From CAYZJB01 sp964602985 (lineage in GTDB: Bacteria; CLD3; SB21): a stretch of DNA of 64,000 bases. The stretch is from positions 5,943 to 69,942 of the forward strand of contig CAZRTJ010000019.1 of the NCBI GenBank assembly GCA_964602985.1, in the 5' to 3' direction. The position numbers were made by a program, and so were the translations under genes. Of the stretch, positions 17,259 to 24,944 are shown piece after piece (the first letter of the stretch is position 1; each line of letters opens with the position of its first letter). The notes beneath the pieces were generated by a model that was given only the letters and a program-made list of their open reading frames with translations, searched no databases and was not told where the DNA came from.

Positions 17259-18044
17259 ATGCCAGACACAACCTCCCACGGTATCAGCACGAATCGCCTC
17301 CGTGGCTTCGGTACGACCATCTCACTTTATCCGTATTTACTTTGTCTATTATTAGTTGGAACGTCTGCATCCGCCCAGCAGTTTGATCACTCGGCTTGGG
17401 ATCGCTTGTTGCAGAAAAACGTGGATTCACGCGGTCTGGTGAACTACAAGGCCTTCAGCTCGTCCGACAAATCCGAATTTCTAGGCTATCAGACACAGTT
17501 GGCCGCGGCTCGTCCGGAGGCGTGGAAGCCGTCGGAGAGGCTCGCGTTTTGGATCAACGCCTACAACGCTTCGGCGATCGCGGGCGTCCTCAAGCGATAT
17601 CCGACAAAATCCATCTATCCCTCCGGTGACCAAACCTTCTTTGAGGAGAAAATCCATAACGTGGCGGGGCAACTGCGGAGTCTCAACGAAATCGAAAAGC
17701 AGATCTTGCTTCGGGAATTTGGCGATGCCAGACTGCATTTTGTTCTCGTCTGTTCTGCCGTGGGCTGTCCATTGCTGTCAAACCGCGCCTATGTCGGCTC
17801 GACTGTTTGGGGAGCGATCGATTCACAAACGAGATTTTTCATCCACAATCCACAGAAGGTTCGTGTCGATCCGCAGGAGCAGAAACTCTATCTCAGCAGG
17901 ATCTTCGATTGGTATCGCGCGGATTTTGTCAGAGCCAAAGGCTCGGTGGTGGACTTCGTCCAATCGTATTTCAATTCGGCTCAGCTGAAGGGGCTTTCGG
18001 TGGAGTACCTCGAGTACGATTGGTCCCTCAACGACCGGCCTTAA
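17259..18044 (+). CDS. secreted DUF547 domain protein
   Basis: A 261-residue protein with a signal peptide that has a long n-region (hydrophobic LYPYLLCLLLVGTSASAQ, cleavage after about residue 39). The mature part has the DUF547 core: FWINAYNASAI, then a Lys/Tyr-Pro segment, then HFVLVCSAVGCPLLSNRAY with two conserved Cys, and SRIFDWYRADF. The family is widespread in envelopes of bacteria and in plants, but its chemistry is not established; the Cys pair suggests a thiol or disulfide role. No ribosome site is seen. The end overlaps convergent truA by 4 bp. Confidence 0.88.
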   Translation: MPDTTSHGISTNRLRGFGTTISLYPYLLCLLLVGTSASAQQFDHSAWDRLLQKNVDSRGLVNYKAFSSSDKSEFLGYQTQLAAARPEAWKPSERLAFWINAYNASAIAGVLKRYPTKSIYPSGDQTFFEEKIHNVAGQLRSLNEIEKQILLREFGDARLHFVLVCSAVGCPLLSNRAYVGSTVWGAIDSQTRFFIHNPQKVRVDPQEQKLYLSRIFDWYRADFVRAKGSVVDFVQSYFNSAQLKGLSVEYLEYDWSLNDRP

Positions 18045-18778
18045 GCGCTACCATACAAGACTTCTCGCAGACAGAGCCCGTGTGCAGGGGCAGTAAATCC
18101 GGCCTGTTTGCGATCCTCCAACTGGAGGATTCGCTCGAGTTCTTCGGGCGGCCATTTTCGACGTCCGATCTGGAGGAATGTGCCAACCAAACACCGAACC
18201 ATGGTGTGAAGAAAGCGGTTGGCGCCAATGTCGAAGAAGAGTCGATCTCCCTCCTGTGTCCATTGCGCAAATCGAACCTCACATCGATAATGCGTAACCT
18301 CCGCTACTGACAGACAGAACGAACGGAAATTATGTTCCCCCAGGATCGATGCACATGCAGACTGCATCCGGTCCACATCAAGCGCGTGCGGATAATGCCA
18401 TTCGGTCGCTCGCCGCAGAGCTGTGGGTCGACGGGAAATCGTATACCGGTATCGTCGTTCCCGGGCGGAGAATCGCGCATGGAATTCGTCGGGTACGTTC
18501 TCTACGCCGAGAATACGAAGGTCCGGCGGAAGGACGGCATTCAGACCCTTCACCAGGTCCCCCAGATCGATCGCCTTGGCGATGCGGAAATTCCCGACCT
18601 GCCCGGAGGCGTGGACGCCGGCGTCCGTGCGCCCCGCGCCTTCGACCGTCACGGATTCCCGCGTGATTTGAAACACGGCTTCCTGCAGAGAGCCCTGGAC
18701 GGTCCGGGCATGCGGTTGATATTGCCACCCGGAAAAATTCGTTCCATCGTATTCGATCAGGATTTTGAGATTGCGCAT
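18041..18778 (-). CDS. truA: tRNA pseudouridine(38-40) synthase TruA
   Basis: A 245-residue protein, normal length. The catalytic Asp lies in GRTDAGVHASGQV. Other TruA features are the start LKILIEYDGTNFSGWQYQP and the C-terminal FLHTMVRCLVGTFLQIGRR. It converts uridines 38-40 of the anticodon stem to pseudouridine. It is the last gene of the minus-strand run sppA, HU, COX24-like, truA, but a terminator-like hairpin ends just before its ATG. Confidence 0.95.
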   Translation of the reverse strand: MRNLKILIEYDGTNFSGWQYQPHARTVQGSLQEAVFQITRESVTVEGAGRTDAGVHASGQVGNFRIAKAIDLGDLVKGLNAVLPPDLRILGVENVPDEFHARFSARERRYRYTISRRPTALRRATEWHYPHALDVDRMQSACASILGEHNFRSFCLSVAEVTHYRCEVRFAQWTQEGDRLFFDIGANRFLHTMVRCLVGTFLQIGRRKWPPEELERILQLEDRKQAGFTAPAHGLCLREVLYGSA

Positions 18779-18784
18779 AAAAAC

Positions 18785-18810
18785 AAAACCTCGTTCGAAA
18801 ACGAGGTTTT
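18785..18810 (-). terminator. terminator-like hairpin in the truA leader
   Basis: An 11-bp perfect stem AAAACCTCGTT / AACGAGGTTTT with a 4-base loop. On the minus strand the stem is followed by GTTTTTATG, the ATG being the truA start. It should end transcripts of the COX24-like gene or attenuate truA. Confidence 0.7.
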
Positions 18811-18825
18811 ATCTAGAAAGACCGG

Positions 18826-18921
18826 TTAACGATTTTTCTTTTTATGACGATCCCGTCGCAAGCGCTTCTTTCGCTTGTGCGTCGCCATTTTCCGACGCTT
18901 ACGCTTTCGGCCGCACGGCAT
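18826..18921 (-). CDS. 31-residue AURKAIP1/COX24-type small basic protein
   Basis: Reading the minus strand from 18921 gives MPCGRKRKRRKMATHKRKKR and then LRRDRHKKKNR. This is the compact Lys/Arg/His protein annotated as AURKAIP1/COX24 domain in Bacteroidota and relatives, homologous to the C-terminus of the mitochondrial small-subunit protein mS38. It is likely a ribosomal small-subunit component that binds rRNA. GGAGGAAACCTC precedes the ATG, a strong ribosome site. The gene lies 26 bp after HU and before the truA leader hairpin. Confidence 0.85.
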   Translation of the reverse strand: MPCGRKRKRRKMATHKRKKRLRRDRHKKKNR

Positions 18922-18947
18922 GAGGTTTCCTCCTTTCCATCGCTGGG

Positions 18948-19238
18948 TTATTCAGTGTGATCGTTGACAGATTTGCGCAAGTCTTTGGACGGTCGAAACT
19001 GAGGGACGCGACGCTTCGGCAACTGGATCTTTTCGCCTGTCCGGGGATTTCGTGCGAGCCTGGGTTCGCGTTCGACAATACGAAAACTGCCCAGCCCACG
19101 GATTTCGACCTCCTGACCTTTCTTAAGGGACTCATTGATCACGACGATGAACGCATTGACCACGGCCTCCGTCTCCAGCCGGGTGAGACCGATCGCGTCG
19201 CTGATTTGCTGGATAATTTCTGCTTTCGTTACGTTCAC
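18948..19238 (-). CDS. HU/IHF family DNA-binding protein
   Basis: The GTG at 19238 gives VNVTKAEIIQQISDAIGLT, the standard HU start, one base after the sppA stop; longer forms run into sppA. 96 residues with the beta-arm RNPRTGEKI and the C-terminal FRPSKDLRKSVND. HU-family dimers bend and compact DNA. RxNPxTGE, plus the short helix after FRPS, fits HU/IHF in general, and I cannot assign alpha or beta type. It is co-transcribed with sppA upstream and the COX24-like gene downstream. Confidence 0.93.
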   Translation of the reverse strand: MNVTKAEIIQQISDAIGLTRLETEAVVNAFIVVINESLKKGQEVEIRGLGSFRIVEREPRLARNPRTGEKIQLPKRRVPQFRPSKDLRKSVNDHTE

Positions 19239-19239
19239 G

Positions 19240-20121
19240 TCAAAAACCGTACTTGTAGCGCGCCACGGGGTAGCTCTGGTACTGGGGAAAGAGGGACTGG
19301 ATGGCAACCTGCGCATCTTCATCAAACACGGTTTCAAAAAATGTCGGCCGGCGTTTGCGTTCCCTCACGGTTCGAGGTTCTCCCGTCTGACCGGCGGCCT
19401 TCCATGCCATCTGGATCGCATCGTCGTACGTGCCCAACACGTCCACCAGACCGAGTCGCTGCGCCTGCTGACCTGTGAAGATCTTTCCTTCGGCCCATTC
19501 TTCGAACTTCGAAGAGTCGAGTCCGCGCTCCTGAACGACGACCGACAGGAATTGACCGTATGCGTCTTGAATGAAATTCTGCATGAATTCCGACTCTTCT
19601 GCCGTCATGTCGCGATACGGACTGATCGCGTCTTTGAACTTTCCGCTTTTGATTGTCGTGAACTTCACCCCCAGTTTGTCGAGGAGTTGATCGACATTGG
19701 GATACTGAATGATCACTCCGATGCTGCCGGTGATCGTTCCGGGATTGGCCACGATCGTGTCCGCCGCGCAGGATATGTAATACCCTCCGGAGGCCGCAAC
19801 GCTGCCCATGCTGACGACCAGAGGTTTGCCGGACTCACGCACATTCTTCGCCATCTCATAAATTTCCTGCGAAGGGGTGATTCCTCCACCCGGGCTTTCC
19901 ACCCGCATGACGATCGCGCAAACCGATCCGTCGTCCCGGTATTTCTTCAATTGTCGTACGACATCCCGACTGTCCTCCAGTGTGCCTTCGACCTCTATCA
20001 ACGCAACATGGTCTCGCACGGAAAAATCCAAATCGGCCACGCTGATCACGAACACAACAAGTGCGCCCACGAAACACATGCCCAAGAGCAACAGCAGGAA
20101 AATGGTCGACTTGTTCTTCAT
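19240..20121 (-). CDS. sppA: signal peptide peptidase SppA (S49 family)
   Basis: The ATG at 20121 is chosen over TTG at 20130 because the -10 box overlaps the latter. 293 residues: one N-terminal membrane helix (IFLLLLLGMCFVGALVVFVI) and a single S49 domain, the short SppA form. The nucleophile Ser sits in GSVAASGGYYIS and the general-base Lys in KSGKFKD, with Clp-like VESPGGG before them. It degrades cleaved signal peptides at the inner membrane, outer face. First gene of the minus-strand run ending with truA. Confidence 0.92.
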   Translation of the reverse strand: MKNKSTIFLLLLLGMCFVGALVVFVISVADLDFSVRDHVALIEVEGTLEDSRDVVRQLKKYRDDGSVCAIVMRVESPGGGITPSQEIYEMAKNVRESGKPLVVSMGSVAASGGYYISCAADTIVANPGTITGSIGVIIQYPNVDQLLDKLGVKFTTIKSGKFKDAISPYRDMTAEESEFMQNFIQDAYGQFLSVVVQERGLDSSKFEEWAEGKIFTGQQAQRLGLVDVLGTYDDAIQMAWKAAGQTGEPRTVRERKRRPTFFETVFDEDAQVAIQSLFPQYQSYPVARYKYGF

Positions 20122-20128
20122 GCGGCGC

Positions 20129-20157
20129 AAACTAAGAAAAAATTATCCGTGTGTCAA
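20129..20157 (-). promoter_or_regulatory. promoter of the sppA run
   Basis: On the minus strand TTGACA (20157-20152), a 17-bp spacer and TAGTTT (20134-20129), followed by GC as in TAnnTTTG. The sppA ATG begins 7 bases after the box, so the mRNA would be leaderless. No ribosome site is present. Confidence 0.65.
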
Positions 20158-20214
20158 CGATGAAAAAACTGTAAGTGAAGAGATTTCAGCGACATACCTC
20201 ACTCACAAAAACAT

Positions 20215-20242
20215 TTGTTTCCATCCGTGTCGTATTCATATT
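20215..20242 (+). promoter_or_regulatory. promoter of lpxC
   Basis: TTGTTT (20215-20220), a 16-bp spacer and CATATT (20237-20242), then CCGCGC and the ATG at 20249. The layout matches the box before the M48 gene. No ribosome site is present, again suggesting leaderless translation. Confidence 0.45.
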
Positions 20243-20248
20243 CCGCGC

Positions 20249-21079
20249 ATGAATCCAGTCTTCACAGGTCGTGGATTGTTCACCGGTCAAGCCGTGCATG
20301 TCGAGTGTATTCCGAAAGACCGCGGTGGAATCGTGTTTTTCCGGACGGATCTGGATCGTCGCGTCTCCGCCAGTTTGCATACTGTCTCCGAAACTCCGAG
20401 GCGAACGATCCTTCACGAAAACGGCACACGAATCCAGACGCCGGAGCATCTGCTGGCGGCTCTCTGGCTGCTGGGCATCCCGGATGTCCACATACGCATG
20501 GATGCGGAGGAATTGCCCATCCTGGACGGGAGTGCCCGGGACTTTCTGGATGCGCTTCGAATCTTTCGCAACCCCGACATGGATTGGATTCCGATCGAAC
20601 GTCCGCTGATGTGGCAAGCTGGCCGGGCAACGTTTGAGATAAACCCATCTGATCAATTTCGAGTCGATTATACTTTGATCCATCCGGATGGGAGCGAGGA
20701 AACTGCAACGTATGAATGGGGTCGTGAACCATCCGACATCGCGGACGCGCGCACATTCGCCTGGACAAGCCAATATGCGGGTCATTCCAAGTTGCCGGGT
20801 TTCGATGTGCATTCTGGATTCCTGATAGACGATGCCGAATGGCAGCCCGACGACGCGTTGGTCCGATGTTGGCGGGTCGCCGGGCGAAGGATTCATTCCG
20901 TCGAACCGCCACGATTTGAAGCCGAAGCGGCGCGACACAAAATCCTGGATTTGATCGGCGATCTGTCCCTGATGGGGGTTCGACCCTTGTGTCACATCCG
21001 AGCCCGAGGCACGGGACATGCGGAGAATATTCGGCTGGCTTGGTTGCTCGCGGAGGCGCGCCGGATCGCCGTTTCTTGA
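20249..21079 (+). CDS. lpxC: UDP-3-O-acyl-N-acetylglucosamine deacetylase LpxC
   Basis: The ATG at 20249 fits the family start (FTGRGLFTGQAVHVECIP). The frame is open much further upstream, but that part is antisense to sppA. 276 residues, slightly shorter than usual. Zinc and catalytic residues are visible: TPEHLLAAL (His ligand), HKILDLIGDL (His and Asp ligands) and GTGHAEN (catalytic His). It catalyses the committed step of lipid A synthesis, so the cell makes LPS. It is not fused to FabZ as in many Bacteroidota. Confidence 0.93.
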   Translation: MNPVFTGRGLFTGQAVHVECIPKDRGGIVFFRTDLDRRVSASLHTVSETPRRTILHENGTRIQTPEHLLAALWLLGIPDVHIRMDAEELPILDGSARDFLDALRIFRNPDMDWIPIERPLMWQAGRATFEINPSDQFRVDYTLIHPDGSEETATYEWGREPSDIADARTFAWTSQYAGHSKLPGFDVHSGFLIDDAEWQPDDALVRCWRVAGRRIHSVEPPRFEAEAARHKILDLIGDLSLMGVRPLCHIRARGTGHAENIRLAWLLAEARRIAVS

Positions 21080-21104
21080 CTTTCACGGGTGATCTGTCTA
21101 AGTT
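21076..21104 (+). promoter_or_regulatory. promoter of the GAF/EutN gene group
   Basis: TTGACT (21076-21081, overlapping the lpxC stop), a 17-bp spacer and TAAGTT followed by CG (21099-21104), close to TAnnTTTG. The ATG at 21129 is 24 bases after the box. Confidence 0.55.
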
Positions 21105-21128
21105 CGCCCAGTCCTGATTGGATCGGAT

Positions 21129-22631
21129 ATGTCCACCATCGATCGTTATTCCCTTGCCGTATTAGGTCTCGCGATTTCCGCCATTGTTCTCCAGTATTTC
21201 TTTCCAGAATGGACTTTCCTCTGGCTCGCCGGCATGTTCATCGCGTCGGTGCCCTTCCTTCGGAGGCGCGTCGTGTCGGTCGGCAAGGAAGCGGAGATCG
21301 TCACCACGCCCACCGAGGCCCCCGTGTTTGGCCGCAAAGAATCCTGGCCCGATCCGTACCGCATCGTGGACGACACACAGGCGTCCCTGATCTTCAATCA
21401 ACTGGCGGATGCCATCCTCGAGGTGATGCACGGATCGCTGCAGGCCCGAAGCGTTTTTTTGTATTTGATCAGCCATGACGCAGACGAATTGGTTCTGCAG
21501 TCGTTTCGCTCCACCCAGCACACCTTCCGTACCGAGGAACGTGTGCGTGCCGATCACACGATGGTTCGCTCTTTGGTGCACTCCCACTCTGTACAAATCC
21601 GCGAGAACATTTCCGACCTCTTCTGGTACACGGGTCCGGTGCCCCCCGGAAATGTTTTGCTGTATCCAGTCGTAAAGAGAACTTCCGTTCTGGGATTTGT
21701 CGGAGCCGATTACGCCGACAAACCAAATTGGGATGCAGAGACGTCGAGAGTCAAGCCGTTCGTCGATCTGATTCTGCACAGCATTCAGACGGTAGACGCC
21801 GTCTTTACCAAGAACGTGTTGAAGCGGTGGATGGGTGTGCTGGGTTCTTTCGTACGGCAGAGTCGACCCGCGTCCGAGCGGGTTGTTGCGCGTCGTTTGC
21901 TGGAAGCAGTCCGTGAAGCGACGACACTCGACGGCATCGAAGTGTGGGCATGGACCGGCACCGGAGATGAAGCGGAACTCTGTGCGTCCCAAGGAAATGT
22001 CGACGCCGAGAAGAACTGGGTGGTCTCCATCCAGGCCGGAGGGGAGGAATGGGGCTTCCTTCGGTGTTTTGGCGCCGGAGTCGAATCGCTTCCGCCTATC
22101 GATCACGAAGCCATCAAGTTTCTTGCCTCCTCGGCGTTTCTGATGTTGGAACAAACCCGGCAAACGTCTCCTGGACCTTCCACTGTCCAGCCCGTCGCGG
22201 GGTATGACAAACGACGGATCGACCATCGTCTTCAAAAAGAAATCAGCCGGACCCAGCGTTTTCAAACTCAATTCACGCTCGTCCGCTGGGAGATTCGCTG
22301 GCCGAGAGAGTATGAGGGCAATTTCGTTCTTGATAAAATCGACGAGATTTTTAGACATTCGATTCGCGCCGTCGACGACGTCGGGAGGATGGGCGTTCAG
22401 ACATTTGTGGCCATCCTGGTCGAGTGCGACCACAAGCATGCGGAGCGTTGGGTTCAACGAACATGGTCTCAGATATTGATGCAGGCCGAATCCGATCTTC
22501 GCAAGATCAAAGCCGAAGTCGACGTTGGTTACGCAGATTCCCGGCAGGCGCACTCTTCTGACGAATTGTGGGAACAATCGGCTCGTGTCTCTCGTCTCCC
22601 ATGGTCTCAGGGGCAAATTCAATTACTGTAG
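21129..22631 (+). CDS. membrane GAF-type sensor with degenerate GGDEF domain
   Basis: A 500-residue protein. Residues 8-45 hold two hydrophobic segments. Residues about 80-220 look like a GAF domain (LADAILEVMHGSLQARSVFLYLISHD ... GNVLLYPVVKRTSVLGFVGAD), and a second GAF-like part follows at about 230-350. The C-terminal 130 residues follow GGDEF layout (RRIDHRLQKEISRTQRFQTQ ... DDVGRMGVQTFVAIL), but the signature is GVQTF (residues 422-426) instead of GGDEF, so it should not make cyclic-di-GMP. The gene is directly upstream of the two shell-protein genes (8 bp), probably in one transcript. The ligand is unknown. Confidence 0.65.
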   Translation: MSTIDRYSLAVLGLAISAIVLQYFFPEWTFLWLAGMFIASVPFLRRRVVSVGKEAEIVTTPTEAPVFGRKESWPDPYRIVDDTQASLIFNQLADAILEVMHGSLQARSVFLYLISHDADELVLQSFRSTQHTFRTEERVRADHTMVRSLVHSHSVQIRENISDLFWYTGPVPPGNVLLYPVVKRTSVLGFVGADYADKPNWDAETSRVKPFVDLILHSIQTVDAVFTKNVLKRWMGVLGSFVRQSRPASERVVARRLLEAVREATTLDGIEVWAWTGTGDEAELCASQGNVDAEKNWVVSIQAGGEEWGFLRCFGAGVESLPPIDHEAIKFLASSAFLMLEQTRQTSPGPSTVQPVAGYDKRRIDHRLQKEISRTQRFQTQFTLVRWEIRWPREYEGNFVLDKIDEIFRHSIRAVDDVGRMGVQTFVAILVECDHKHAERWVQRTWSQILMQAESDLRKIKAEVDVGYADSRQAHSSDELWEQSARVSRLPWSQGQIQLL

Positions 22632-22639
22632 GAGATTCT

Positions 22640-22906
22640 TTGGTTCTTGGAAAAGTCGTCGGCAATGTCTGGGCTACTCGAAAAGACGAGAAACTGACGG
22701 GGATAAAATTGCTGATCGTTCGGAGTGTCGACTTGGAATATCGTGAGAAGGATACGTACGTCGTTGCGGCGGATTCCGTGGGAGCCGGTGTCGGCGAGAT
22801 CGTCTTGTATTGCACAGGGAGTTCGGCGCGACAGACCAGTACGACAGAGAATCGCCCGGTGGACGCTGTCATCATGGCCATCGTTGACCGACTGGAGACG
22901 GTATGA
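22640..22906 (+). CDS. EutN/CcmL family microcompartment vertex protein (first copy)
   Basis: The TTG at 22640 follows AGGAG by 5 bases and gives the start VLGKVVGNVWATRKDEKLTG, which aligns with the second copy; an in-frame ATG at 22601 overlaps the previous gene. 88 residues, typical EutN/CcmL length. Family features are GxVVGxVWATxK, LLIV and DSVGAGVGEIVLYCTGSSAR, then DAVIMAIVD at the end. These proteins form pentamers that cap the vertices of bacterial microcompartments. No hexameric (BMC-H) gene is visible in the window. Confidence 0.88.
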   Translation: MVLGKVVGNVWATRKDEKLTGIKLLIVRSVDLEYREKDTYVVAADSVGAGVGEIVLYCTGSSARQTSTTENRPVDAVIMAIVDRLETV

Positions 22907-23166
22907 ATGTTGCGAAGATCATCGGTACGGTTTGGGCGACCCGCAAACACCCCAGTCTGGAAGGACAAAGATTGCAGATCCTTCAGCCGATTCGGTCGGA
23001 CATGCAACCCGTGGGCCTGCCGATCGTCGCGACCGACTCGATCGGTGCGGGCCAACCGAACGAAATTGTCTACTATGTCACGTCCGGAGAGGCTCCGATC
23101 CCGCTTGGCATCAAGGCCCCGACGGACGCAACGATCATCGGCATTGTCGATCGCGTGGATCGATAG
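22903..23166 (+). CDS. EutN/CcmL family microcompartment vertex protein (second copy)
   Basis: An 87-residue protein overlapping the first copy in an ATGA junction. Features: AKIIGTVWATRKHPSLEGQRL, VATDSIGAGQPNEIVYYVTSGEA and DATIIGIVDRVD. The two copies are clear paralogues but well diverged. Tandem EutN genes exist in several microcompartment loci; here they lie between a sensor protein and the primary sigma factor, without signature enzymes, so a satellite locus or an unusual use of the pentamer is possible. Confidence 0.9.
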   Translation: MNVAKIIGTVWATRKHPSLEGQRLQILQPIRSDMQPVGLPIVATDSIGAGQPNEIVYYVTSGEAPIPLGIKAPTDATIIGIVDRVDR

Positions 23167-23240
23167 GAAGGAGTTTCCCGGATGACCTTGCGACAACGTG
23201 TACGATCCAGCCGTCCGATGGAATCTGAAAGGTCTCTCGC

Positions 23241-24086
23241 ATGGCGCAGTATGTAGACCGTAGCAACGACCTGATCGACAAGTATCTGCAGGAAATCGGT
23301 GCGGTTCCCCTGCTGACTCCAGAGGAAGAAATTTCCCTGGCGCAGCGCATCAAAGAAGGGGACGAGGCCGCACTCGAACACCTGACCAAGGCCAATCTGC
23401 GTTTCGTGGTCAGCGTCGCCAAGCAGTATCAGAATCAAGGGTTGTCGCTGAATGACCTGATCAACGAAGGAAACATCGGCTTGATCAAGGCCGCCAAGCG
23501 TTTCGATGAAACCCGTGGATTCAAGTTTATTTCCTATGCCGTGTGGTGGATTCGTCAGTCCATCCTGCAGGCGCTGGCCGAACAGTCGCGCGTCGTACGT
23601 CTGCCGCTGAACAAGATCGGTACCCTATCCAAGATCGGGAAGATTTTTTCTGACCTCGAACAGGAGTTTGAACGTGAACCCAGTTCCGAAGAAATTGCCG
23701 ATCAACTGGAGATCAGTGAGGACGAGGTTACGAATACACTGCAGATGTCCGGCCGGCACGTATCCATGGACGAGCCCATCAATGACAGCGACGACAATAC
23801 CCTCATCGATGTTCTGGAAAACGAAGATCAGGCCCCACCGGACAAGGAGTTGATGGAAGAATCCCTGCGCATCGAAATCCAACGGGCCCTCGATACACTG
23901 ACTCCGCGCGAATCTGAAGTGATCCGACTCTACTTTGGCCTGGACAACGACCATCCGTTGACGCTCGAAGAGATCGGGTCGATGTTCAACCTGACTCGCG
24001 AAAGGGTCCGCCAGATCAAAGAAAAGGCGATTCGACGACTGCGACATACATCGCGGAGCGCCGTTCTGCGGCACTACTTGGGTTGA
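23241..24086 (+). CDS. rpoD: primary RNA polymerase sigma factor (RpoD/SigA type)
   Basis: A 281-residue group 1/2 sigma-70. Regions in order: 1.2 (IDKYLQEIGAVPLLTPEEE), 2.1-2.4 (NLRFVVSVAKQYQNQGLSLNDLINEGNIGLIKAAKRFD and FKFISYAVWWIRQSILQAL), 3 and 4 (LTPRESEVIRLYFGLD, LTRERVRQIKEKAIRRLR). Region 1.1 and the long spacer of proteobacterial RpoD are missing, as in the short Bacteroidota primary sigma. It recognises TAnnTTTG-type promoters in that phylum, consistent with the boxes in this window. AAAGG precedes the ATG. Confidence 0.93.
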   Translation: MAQYVDRSNDLIDKYLQEIGAVPLLTPEEEISLAQRIKEGDEAALEHLTKANLRFVVSVAKQYQNQGLSLNDLINEGNIGLIKAAKRFDETRGFKFISYAVWWIRQSILQALAEQSRVVRLPLNKIGTLSKIGKIFSDLEQEFEREPSSEEIADQLEISEDEVTNTLQMSGRHVSMDEPINDSDDNTLIDVLENEDQAPPDKELMEESLRIEIQRALDTLTPRESEVIRLYFGLDNDHPLTLEEIGSMFNLTRERVRQIKEKAIRRLRHTSRSAVLRHYLG

Positions 24087-24093
24087 AATTTAT

Positions 24094-24122
24094 TTGAATT
24101 GCAGTTTCGTTCTTGCTATAAT
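24094..24122 (+). promoter_or_regulatory. promoter of etfBA
   Basis: TTGAAT (24094-24099), a 17-bp spacer and a perfect TATAAT (24117-24122), 8 bp after the sigma factor gene. The leader is about 55 bases and has CAGGAGA before the etfB ATG. Confidence 0.75.
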
Positions 24123-24182
24123 CGGGCGCTTTCGGCGGACGACACCCTCCGCCGGTTCTAAGAATGATTTTCAGGAGACCGT

Positions 24183-24929
24183 ATGAATATCGTCGTATGC
24201 ATGAAACAGGTGCCTGATTCGGAGACGCGGGTTACCCTGGGAAGCGATGGAAAATCCATTGACTTGTCTTCGGTCAATTTTGTGATCAATCCGCATGATG
24301 AATTTGCGATTGAGGAGGGCCTTCGCCTGAAGGAAAAGTTCGGCGGCGAAGTCACTATCCTGACGCTGGGGACAGATCGCGCGGAATCCGATCTCCGAAA
24401 AGCGCTTGCCATGGGAGCCGACAAGGCCGTGCTGTTGCGCTCAGAGAATTTTGCTGGCGACGTCGGACATGCCCTCGCCGAGCAAATCAAGACAATGTCC
24501 TATGACATGGTTTTGTTCGGGAAGCAGGCCATCGACGAAGATAGCGGGCAGATGGCGCAAACCGTTGCGGAATATCTGGATCTTCCCTGCGTGACTGTCG
24601 TCGTGAAACTGGATATCCAGGCGGACGGCAAACAGGCGGTGGCCGTACGGGAGATCGAGGGCGGCACGGAAGTCGTCGAAACCAGTCTTCCAGCCGTGAT
24701 TGGCACACAGAAAGGCCTCAACGAACCGCGCCTTGCCAATATCAAAGGCATCATGGCGGCCAAGAAGAAGCCATTGGAGAAGAAAGAGCCGGTCGTTTCT
24801 CCGTCGACCCTTCAGGTAACGGCAATCGAGTTGCCTCCCCCGCGCCCCACGGGACGCATCGTGGGCAAGGGAGCCGATGCCGTGCCGGAACTGGTTCGCG
24901 CATTGCACGAAGAAGCCAAAGTTATTTAA
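24183..24929 (+). CDS. etfB: electron transfer flavoprotein beta subunit
   Basis: A 248-residue protein starting NIVVCMKQVPDSETRVTL, as EtfB does. Conserved stretches are FVINPHDEFAIEEGLRLKE and the AMP-binding region (GKQAIDEDSGQMAQTVAEYL), and C-terminal IKGIMAAKKKPLE is the family recognition loop zone. EtfAB takes electrons from acyl-CoA and other dehydrogenases and passes them to the quinone pool through a membrane oxidoreductase. It is followed 15 bp later by etfA, with its own promoter in front. Confidence 0.95.
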   Translation: MNIVVCMKQVPDSETRVTLGSDGKSIDLSSVNFVINPHDEFAIEEGLRLKEKFGGEVTILTLGTDRAESDLRKALAMGADKAVLLRSENFAGDVGHALAEQIKTMSYDMVLFGKQAIDEDSGQMAQTVAEYLDLPCVTVVVKLDIQADGKQAVAVREIEGGTEVVETSLPAVIGTQKGLNEPRLANIKGIMAAKKKPLEKKEPVVSPSTLQVTAIELPPPRPTGRIVGKGADAVPELVRALHEEAKVI

Positions 24930-24944
24930 GAAGGAAATCGTCCT

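Noticed and set aside
21162..22622. 486-residue ORF on the - strand
   Set aside because: Antisense shadow of the GAF/GGDEF-like gene; composition is rich in Arg, His and Gln as in typical frame shadows.
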